The translations under genes and the position numbers were made by a program. 33,017 bases of DNA from Clostridiales bacterium. Its GTDB lineage: Bacteria; Bacillota; Clostridia; Lachnospirales; WQUN01. The notes below the pieces were generated by a model, which had not been told where the DNA came from, made no database searches, and saw nothing but the letters and a program-made list of their open reading frames with translations. This document shows positions 26,541-33,017 of the stretch, piece after piece. Numbering within the stretch: position 1 is the stretch's first letter; the number at the start of each line of letters is the position of its first letter. Location of the stretch: contig JAITDJ010000235.1 in assembly GCA_031282635.1 (NCBI GenBank), positions 1 to 33,017 on the forward strand, written 5' to 3'.

Positions 26541-29078
26541 GTGAAAAGGTTGGGTACAGGCCACTTAACTGTCAGTGTTTACACCGCGGATGAAGCTTTG
26601 CCTGTTAACTGCGCTCTGGTTTCGGTAATGGAGCCAAACGGTGAATTGCTGTATACCATAAATACAGACGATAGCGGCCAGACAGAAACCGTCGCGATAG
26701 AAGCGCCAAATAAATCACATACGCTCGATCCAAATGACGCGGGCCCGCACTACTCAAAAATTTATGTTCGCATTACCGCGCAGGGGTTCGAGGAAACCGT
26801 CATCCACGGGGTACACATTTATGATACATCCGTGTCGCTGCTGCCTGTCAAACTCATTCCACTGTCTATTGATCTCGACAGCCATGTTATCAACGATATA
26901 AGCATCCCGAAAAATTCTGTGGAATTGACGGCGGAGCGCGTGCAAGAAGGTCCGACGGATTATGTCAGTACGCAAGAAGATGTGGTTATACCCGATTATA
27001 TTATCATTCATCTGGGCGCCCCGGCGTCAAACGCTCAAAATGTGCGCGCGCGTTTTATCGACTACATCAAAAACGCAGCTTCTCACGAAGTGTATGACAC
27101 ATGGCCTGAAGACGCGTTGGAAGCAAATATTCTGTGTATAATCAGCTTCACGCTTAACCGGATTGGCAGCAAATGGTATACTGGCAGAGGATACAGCTTT
27201 GATATAACCAACAATACGCGATATGATCAGGCTTTTGTGTATAATGGCGATATCGGCGGGAATATTTCCAGAATCGTGGACAGGGTTTTCAATCAATACA
27301 TTCGATTACCGGGCCATAAAGAGCCATATTTTGCCGCGTATTGCAGTGACCCGCATTCAGAATGCCCCGGGCGGCTGTCGCAGTGGGGAACCGTGACCCT
27401 GGCCCAAAGCGGGATGGACGCCCTCCGCATTATCCGTGATTTTTACCCGGCGGACGCCGAGATTGCCCAAACATTTAATTTTGCCGGCATTTCCGTTCCA
27501 TACCCAGGACATGAACTGGACACAGGGTATGACAGCGCGGACGTCGGTACAATCAAATCATGGTTGAACCGTATAGGCGCCAATTTTCCCAATATACCTT
27601 CAATCTCAAATACGGACAATAATGTATTCGACGCGCAGACCGCCGAAGCCGTAAGGGCGTTTCAGCGGACGTTCAATCTGAATGCAAGCGGCGTGGCGGA
27701 TAAGGTCACCTGGTATAAGATAGCGCAGATCGATGGCGCCGTAAATCAACTGGACGAATTAGTTAACGAAAGCGAGTCTGTGGATATAGGCGCCGTTTTG
27801 CCTGCCGTCGCGCTCCGTGAAGGCGCCCGCGGTCCGGATGTGGCTGCGCTTCAATTTCTGCTGAATTATTTATCGGAATTTTATTACAGCATTCCGCCTG
27901 TTATTGAAAACGCTGTGTTTGACACGCGTACAAAGACATCCGTTGTGATGTTTCAAAACTTAATAGGCACGACAGCGGACGGCGTCGTAGGACCTATGAC
28001 ATGGCAGCTTATACTTAATGCCTACAAAGGCATAAAGCTGAATGTCGCGGTTCCGCAGGCAGCGGGCCCGGAACATGAATCCTCTCTGTATCCCGGCTGC
28101 CCTCTCAAAAATGGTAGCGGCGGGTCGGCGGTTCTGAGCCTGCAAAAGATGCTCAACCACTTATCCGAGTATTATCCCCAGATCCCCAAATTAGCGGAGG
28201 ATGGACGGTTCGGCAATTTAACGCGTTCAGCCGTATTCACATTCCAGAACATTTTCAGCCTGACAGCGGACGGCGTTGCTGACTCGGAAACATGGAGCGA
28301 ACTGATACGCCAATTGGATAAAGTGGGTGATTACAACGACGATTCAGGGTCGTACATCTTCCCTCAAAATGGTTTACCGGATGCAAATGAAAATAAAACA
28401 GAGTTATATGAAAATAAACCAGGGCCATATGAAAGCCTGTATGGAAGTTGGATGAACCCTATGTATAATGAGAATATAAGCGGCGGCGCGCCCGCGCAGA
28501 CTTGGCGGGATACAGATATATACAGTCAGGTGGAGGATTTGTTCGCATATCAGCGGCCATACCAGGCGCAGACGGATATCGCCGAGTCTTCCGCGCGGGA
28601 GCAGGCGGCGCGCCCTGCCCAAACAGCCGATGCACAACCCATTCAGACAGCAGATGCACAGCCCATTCAGACAGTAGTGCGCGCGCAGCCGGTATTACGA
28701 CCGGTTCAGACGGTTCAGACCGGGCTTAATCGGCCCGCGGAGCTGACTGTGCCGTATGGCCCCGCTTATCCGGTTGTTGTGGATCAGCCTGTGCCGTATG
28801 GCTCCGCTTATCCGGTTGCTGCAGATCAGCCTGTGCCGTATGGTCCCGCTTATCCGGTTGTTGCGGATCAGCCGGCGGCGCAAACCAGCCTGAACACGGC
28901 GGCTCACGGCATCGGTCCAACCGAGTGCGCGGCCTGCGCGGCCCGCGGGCAGGCGCCGCCCGCTGTGGCGTACAGCGGCGCCGCGGCGGTGAAGTCAAGC
29001 GGATTAACGATACCGGATTCCGTTTTTTATCTATTTTTACTGCGTCTATTGTATCTAAAACGCCATTGCTGTTATTAG
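26541..29078 (+). CDS. Extended SleC-like protein: SpoIID-type domain, three PG_binding_1 domains, Pro/Tyr/Gln repeat tail (start GTG 26541 or TTG 26550)
   Basis: TGHLTVSVYTADEALPVNCALVSV; DYIKNAASHEVYDTWPEDALEANILCIISFTLNRIGSKWYTGRGYSFDITNNTRYDQAFVYNGDIGGNIS; YCSDPHSEC; three PGB repeats (~27547-27717, ~27818-28020, ~28109-28310). Confidence 0.82.
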   Translation: MKRLGTGHLTVSVYTADEALPVNCALVSVMEPNGELLYTINTDDSGQTETVAIEAPNKSHTLDPNDAGPHYSKIYVRITAQGFEETVIHGVHIYDTSVSLLPVKLIPLSIDLDSHVINDISIPKNSVELTAERVQEGPTDYVSTQEDVVIPDYIIIHLGAPASNAQNVRARFIDYIKNAASHEVYDTWPEDALEANILCIISFTLNRIGSKWYTGRGYSFDITNNTRYDQAFVYNGDIGGNISRIVDRVFNQYIRLPGHKEPYFAAYCSDPHSECPGRLSQWGTVTLAQSGMDALRIIRDFYPADAEIAQTFNFAGISVPYPGHELDTGYDSADVGTIKSWLNRIGANFPNIPSISNTDNNVFDAQTAEAVRAFQRTFNLNASGVADKVTWYKIAQIDGAVNQLDELVNESESVDIGAVLPAVALREGARGPDVAALQFLLNYLSEFYYSIPPVIENAVFDTRTKTSVVMFQNLIGTTADGVVGPMTWQLILNAYKGIKLNVAVPQAAGPEHESSLYPGCPLKNGSGGSAVLSLQKMLNHLSEYYPQIPKLAEDGRFGNLTRSAVFTFQNIFSLTADGVADSETWSELIRQLDKVGDYNDDSGSYIFPQNGLPDANENKTELYENKPGPYESLYGSWMNPMYNENISGGAPAQTWRDTDIYSQVEDLFAYQRPYQAQTDIAESSAREQAARPAQTADAQPIQTADAQPIQTVVRAQPVLRPVQTVQTGLNRPAELTVPYGPAYPVVVDQPVPYGSAYPVAADQPVPYGPAYPVVADQPAAQTSLNTAAHGIGPTECAACAARGQAPPAVAYSGAAAVKSSGLTIPDSVFYLFLLRLLYLKRHCCY
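28620..28667 (+). repeat. 24-bp in-frame direct repeat (QTADAQPI x2)
   Basis: caaacagccgatgcacaacccatt / cagacagcagatgcacagcccatt. Confidence 0.8.
28749..28874 (+). repeat. Three tandem 42-bp in-frame repeats (VPYGPAYPVVVDQP-type, 14 aa)
   Basis: gtgccgtatggccccgcttatccggttgttgtggatcagcct at 28749, 28791 and 28833 with few substitutions. Confidence 0.92.
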
Positions 29079-29112
29079 CAAAAGGCCCCTGGAAAAATCC
29101 GGGGCCTTTTGC
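29078..29112 (+). terminator. Rho-independent terminator-like hairpin after the extended SleC-like gene
   Basis: GCAAAAGGCCCC-tggaaaaatcc-GGGGCCTTTTGC. Confidence 0.82.
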
Positions 29113-29206
29113 TGCGCGAACAGCCGCATAAAAGAATTTTACTTCCCGCTCAATTGACGCGGGCGTTCCATATACGGAACGCTTCTTTATGCGGAACGCG
29201 TCTTTG

Positions 29207-30931
29207 TTACGTACTTCTCAGGCTTAAAAACGAATTATACAGATTCAGGCGTCCGTAACCCCATTGATCGTTGGGATATTCGAGCCAAGTGTCACGCTCG
29301 CAGCCCTGAATCAATACAGAGCGCACATGATACGTATTCATGCTCACGGCATTCTCCAATATCAACCCCCATTCCAGGAGGAGCGCGCACGCGCCCGCGG
29401 TAATAGCCGCGGCGGCGCTTGTGCCGGACATAATGCCGTAGTCGCTGGGGAAAATACCGCCCACGTCCACGCCGGGGGCGGCGAGATCCGGGATCGCGGC
29501 GTGCAGGCGGGACGGCCCCCAGGATGAAAGCTCGTATAAACTATTGTCCCTGGTACTGTAGGCCCCGCAGGCGATTATTCCCACGGCCGTCGCGGGAACC
29601 GTTACCGTATAGTTGGGATCCGGGGTCAAAAAATCTATGCCGGAGCTTCCCATTCCGCTTATCGGAAGCCATATATGAAATACGCCGTCCAATATCAGCT
29701 CCCCGTAAAGCTGCAGCCGCCATATCCCGGGCGTTGGATCGCTGATGCGTATCACCGTCAGCTGCGCGCTGTTGCCGCTGTAAGGGAATCTATAGGTTAT
29801 CATTACCCGAGCGTTTTCCATTATAAGGCGGGTTGTGGTGGTTTCGCCCGATCGCGCGGGCACGCGGGAAATGCTCTCCCCTGTAGGCGATATCAGCGAC
29901 GCGGACAGGCGATCCGTAAGACTATTCCATATAGATAAATATACGGACTCTGTATTTTCGGAAGAGCGGAATTCCACTGTAGCCGTCGCGCCGGTCGCCT
30001 CAACCCTGCCGGTGGCATGGCGCTTTACGGCGGATTCGTTGCCTGCGGCGCAGCAAACCGAAACCCCGTTTATATAGGAGACCCCTGAAACAAAATCCTC
30101 AAGGGCGCTGAAACCGTCATGGCTGCCCAAATTAGTGCCTATACCGATGCAAATGGCGACAGGCCTGTTAAGTTCCTGCGCTTTTGTGATGATATAGTCT
30201 ATTCCCAGCATTAAGTCAACAGATTCATATACATCCTGATATTGGGAAGGCACCATATATAAGTCCCTATAATACGGGGATATTTCCTTTATCTTTACAA
30301 TAACGAACTCGGCGTCCGGGGCGGCGCCCGCGTACATACCCGGTTCGTGGCTGCCCGCCAGCGAAGCCAGAAAAGTCCCATGCCCGACGGTATCCCGATG
30401 CGGTACGACGCTGTAAGGGTCGTCGGACTTCAAGGCCTTATTTATATTGTTTGCGGTAAACTCGAACCCGAAGTTAAAGTCGAACGGCGCACCCATGCCG
30501 GTTATGGTCTGATCCCAGATGTTTCTGATTTTTGTTGTGCCGTCCTCCCAGCAAAACGCCGATTTAGTATAGTCAATACCTGTGTCTATAAACCCCAGCA
30601 GCACGCCGCCGCCGCGCAGACTCAGATAAGGCTGCTGCTGAACCGCGCTTATGCCGGCCGCGTTAAGATCAAACTGGGAGAAAAGGCCCATCGCCAAGGA
30701 ATAATTAATCGATTTATTGTTTCTGTATAATGGCTCAAGCAGATCGATTCGGATGTAAACGATTACAAAATTACCGCTCAGTTCTTTTCCCAGTCGTATA
30801 TTGGGCGTATCGCTTAAATCAAGATTAGCTAAGTCATTGCTGCGTAAAACAACGGCCGCGGTATATGGCGACAGAATAAATTCTTCTAACGATAGATCTT
30901 CAAATGATATGTCGTTCAAATCAACGCTCAT
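29207..30931 (-). CDS. Second Csp-like S8 (subtilisin) serine protease
   Basis: GFIDTGIDYTKSAF (Asp), DTVGHGTFLASLAG (His), CCAAGNESAVKRH (Asn), IMSGTSAAAAITAGACALLLEWG (Ser). Confidence 0.85.
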   Translation of the reverse strand: MSVDLNDISFEDLSLEEFILSPYTAAVVLRSNDLANLDLSDTPNIRLGKELSGNFVIVYIRIDLLEPLYRNNKSINYSLAMGLFSQFDLNAAGISAVQQQPYLSLRGGGVLLGFIDTGIDYTKSAFCWEDGTTKIRNIWDQTITGMGAPFDFNFGFEFTANNINKALKSDDPYSVVPHRDTVGHGTFLASLAGSHEPGMYAGAAPDAEFVIVKIKEISPYYRDLYMVPSQYQDVYESVDLMLGIDYIITKAQELNRPVAICIGIGTNLGSHDGFSALEDFVSGVSYINGVSVCCAAGNESAVKRHATGRVEATGATATVEFRSSENTESVYLSIWNSLTDRLSASLISPTGESISRVPARSGETTTTRLIMENARVMITYRFPYSGNSAQLTVIRISDPTPGIWRLQLYGELILDGVFHIWLPISGMGSSGIDFLTPDPNYTVTVPATAVGIIACGAYSTRDNSLYELSSWGPSRLHAAIPDLAAPGVDVGGIFPSDYGIMSGTSAAAAITAGACALLLEWGLILENAVSMNTYHVRSVLIQGCERDTWLEYPNDQWGYGRLNLYNSFLSLRST

Positions 30932-31002
30932 GCTATTCTCCTGTCTGTTTTTTTACTACAGTATATTCAACGGACATACAGGAGTAGCAGGTACATAAAA
31001 AA

Positions 31003-32322
31003 TCAACGAGTAAATTGGGCGAAGTTATAAAAAGCGTTTATTATCTCAAGGACATTCCTCGGCTGAACCGCGCCAAACGGTATATAATCACGGCCGTACA
31101 CAAAGAAGATGGTTGGATATGCGTATAACTGCCTTCCATTCAGGGCGTCTTTGCCGAACCAATCCCTGTCGCCGACGGTGCTGTTTAAGAAATCCGTAGC
31201 GTATACAATGGTTTGCGTCTGGCTTACAGCCAGCCAAATCATGGGTGTCAGAGCGCTGGATTCCGCGTTGCGGCTGTTGTAGCAGATATAAATAAACCTG
31301 TCATTGTTGTTATATTTGCGTATGGCGTCGTCCATTGATATTTCCCGCCAATACGGAGAAATGTCCGCTAAAGGCCCATCAAGTATTTTTTGCGGCATAT
31401 CGGCGCTGTCATTTACCTCGGTTGACCCGCGTGATACATCATAACGGAACGCCGCCATACAAAAATCAATAGATTGTATATCGCGCGGCTGAACTAGGGG
31501 TACAACCGCATGGGCGCGGCCGACAAAAAATAGCGACGGCTTTGATTTATCCGTGGTTTTATCTAAATATCCCCAAATAAAAGTCAAACTATTCCCAGTA
31601 TTATTATAAACAGAGCTGTCTGTATCGACGCCGTAAATCATTAAATTCTGACGCTCCGCCGCTTGCTGCGCCCATTGCAGAACCGCCATGGCGCTTTCCG
31701 ACAAATGCGAGTAGTAAAATAAAATGTATGGCGCGCCCTGATCGTACCAATTTTGCGCCCGGTTCGCGGATATCTCTTCAAAATACCGGTTCTTGTACAC
31801 GGGAGCGGGTGTGGGCGTCGGAGAAGCGGGCTGAGGCGCCGCCGCGCCGGATCGCGAACTAATATAAACAACGGAATTATTCGCATCCCAGGTCACTTCG
31901 ACGCCTAAACTCTCGGCAAGTCCGCGCAGCGGCGCATATGTCTGTCCGCCCGCCATAAACGGCGGCGCCTCCAAAACGTACGCCCACTGTGTTTCATATG
32001 AAAAACGGCCGGTTCCATCCGAACGGTACTGCCCGTAAAGCATATTTGGATCGCCTATGCGCATAATCACATAACGATCGCGAAAATAAACAGTGATTCG
32101 CTTTGCGCCGGCATCCCAGCCGACGGAAGCGCCTATGCTCTCCGATAAGCCCCTCACTGGCGCTATGATCCTCCCATTTATTATTTCAGTCTGTTTATCA
32201 AGATTTATCAATTTACCGTCAACCAGCACTTTGGCGTTGGCGGCGGCAGGCGTCTCAATCCCCGAAGCGAATGCACATACGGCTATTATTAATATTGATA
32301 CGGCCGCGAATCTTATCTTCAT
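31003..32322 (-). CDS. Secreted protein: copper amine oxidase N-terminal-type stalk domain plus thioredoxin-fold-like C-terminal region
   Basis: Signal peptide MKIRFAAVSILIIAVCAFASG; KVLVDGKLINLDKQTEIINGRIIAPVRGLSESIGASVGWDAGAKRITVYF and YAPLRGLAESLGVEVTWDANNSVVYIS; C-term cis-Pro-like KPSLFFVGRA and YPTIFFVYGRD. Confidence 0.75.
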   Translation of the reverse strand: MKIRFAAVSILIIAVCAFASGIETPAAANAKVLVDGKLINLDKQTEIINGRIIAPVRGLSESIGASVGWDAGAKRITVYFRDRYVIMRIGDPNMLYGQYRSDGTGRFSYETQWAYVLEAPPFMAGGQTYAPLRGLAESLGVEVTWDANNSVVYISSRSGAAAPQPASPTPTPAPVYKNRYFEEISANRAQNWYDQGAPYILFYYSHLSESAMAVLQWAQQAAERQNLMIYGVDTDSSVYNNTGNSLTFIWGYLDKTTDKSKPSLFFVGRAHAVVPLVQPRDIQSIDFCMAAFRYDVSRGSTEVNDSADMPQKILDGPLADISPYWREISMDDAIRKYNNNDRFIYICYNSRNAESSALTPMIWLAVSQTQTIVYATDFLNSTVGDRDWFGKDALNGRQLYAYPTIFFVYGRDYIPFGAVQPRNVLEIINAFYNFAQFTR

Positions 32323-32433
32323 TAACTTACTCCTCTGTATGAGGCGGTTGTTCTGTTAGTCTTTGCAAAGCGCCCGCCCCGTGGTATTATTATATAATCA
32401 ACGAAAAATCGTTTCAGTTTTGGGGAGAAAAAA

Positions 32434-33017
32434 ATGTTCCGCACGATTTTCGGTAAGCAGCTTACGTTGTATCTCAGCGTTCTGATTATAAGCTTCTTTG
32501 TACTGGGCACAGTGCTCTCCCAGGTTATCCGCCAATATCTCACTGAACAGCGCATTGAATTCTTACGAGACGCGGGCGGAAAAGTCAGCGAGGAACTGGG
32601 CAGGTGGTACGACTATGGTACGGTTGACGCTCAACAACTGGTAAATCAATATAAGAACATACAGCAGTACTTAAGCATCAGTGAAATTGTGCTGAATACA
32701 GATATGACTATATTCATACTCTCCGATGACATTACACTGGACAAATCACTGGTATTTAATCAGACCGAACTGGAACCTCTGCGCAGGGGCTCGCCTGTTG
32801 TGCTAAAGGACGGGCTGTCAGGCGTGTTTTCCAATCAATATTTAATAGTTGGATATCCTGTACGAAACAACGGCAATCTGGTGGCTTTCACGCTCTTAAT
32901 TTCATCTGTCGCGGATTTGGACAAAACCATTTGGGGTATGTACAAAGACATAGGGCTTTGTCTGTTGATCGCCGCGGCCATAGGTTTCATACTTACTTAT
33001 GTTTTAAGCAGGAATAT
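32434..33017 (+). CDS. Sensor histidine kinase N-terminal region (truncated by window edge)
   Basis: Open frame MFRTIFGKQLTLYLSVLIISFFVLGTVLSQVIRQYLTEQRIEFLRDAGGKVSEELGRW...GFILTYVLSRNI: TM - extracytoplasmic - TM layout; SD gggga; kinase domains would lie outside the window. Confidence 0.6.
   Translation, partial: MFRTIFGKQLTLYLSVLIISFFVLGTVLSQVIRQYLTEQRIEFLRDAGGKVSEELGRWYDYGTVDAQQLVNQYKNIQQYLSISEIVLNTDMTIFILSDDITLDKSLVFNQTELEPLRRGSPVVLKDGLSGVFSNQYLIVGYPVRNNGNLVAFTLLISSVADLDKTIWGMYKDIGLCLLIAAAIGFILTYVLSRN

Noticed and set aside
28749-28874. CRISPR array
   Set aside because: The 42-bp units are contiguous with no spacers and lie in frame inside a CDS.
1-33017. tRNA, rRNA or recognised riboswitch
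   Set aside because: No cloverleaf, rRNA-like conserved segment or known riboswitch core was recognised by eye; a covariance-model scan would be needed to exclude them.

Overview
The window looks like a chromosomal segment from a spore-forming, Clostridia-type Firmicute; the taxon is inferred from gene content only. Left to right: (i) the 3' part of a large GH13 amylase-type glycosidase with Ig-like and repeat C-terminal domains, open at the left window edge; (ii) a co-directional exopolysaccharide/capsule operon, about 4.35-16.65 kb. It encodes a Wzz-like modulator, BY-kinase, glycosyltransferases, two polysaccharide pyruvyl transferase (PSPT) domains, a candidate Wzy, an initiating sugar transferase, an F420-dehydrogenase-beta-like protein, a Wzx flippase and a terminal radical SAM protein; (iii) a decayed accessory island, about 16.65-19.98 kb. 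It holds an Imm-5-like pseudogene, DUF4180, a Cdd1-like HhH protein, a RhuM pseudogene, an intact endonuclease III-like gene, a possible RadC tail, two copies of a 14-bp palindrome and an anaerobic sulfatase maturase relic; (iv) a division/sporulation block (small Gly/Cys-rich protein, ZapA, FtsW/SpoVE-like, SpoIIR); (v) a duplicated SleC/Csp-type cortex-lysis locus, 23.4-30.9 kb. It has two SleC-like SpoIID-domain proteins, one greatly extended, each paired with a Csp-like subtilisin whose triad appears intact; (vi) a stalk-domain protein with two apparent thioredoxin folds lacking CXXC, and the N-terminus of a sensor kinase. The most interesting items are the duplicated SleC/Csp module, the extended SleC-like protein, the degenerate double-thioredoxin protein, the radical SAM enzyme closing the EPS operon, and a ferredoxin-like gene whose only plausible start is a non-canonical codon. 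Family calls come from motif recognition by eye; no search was run.
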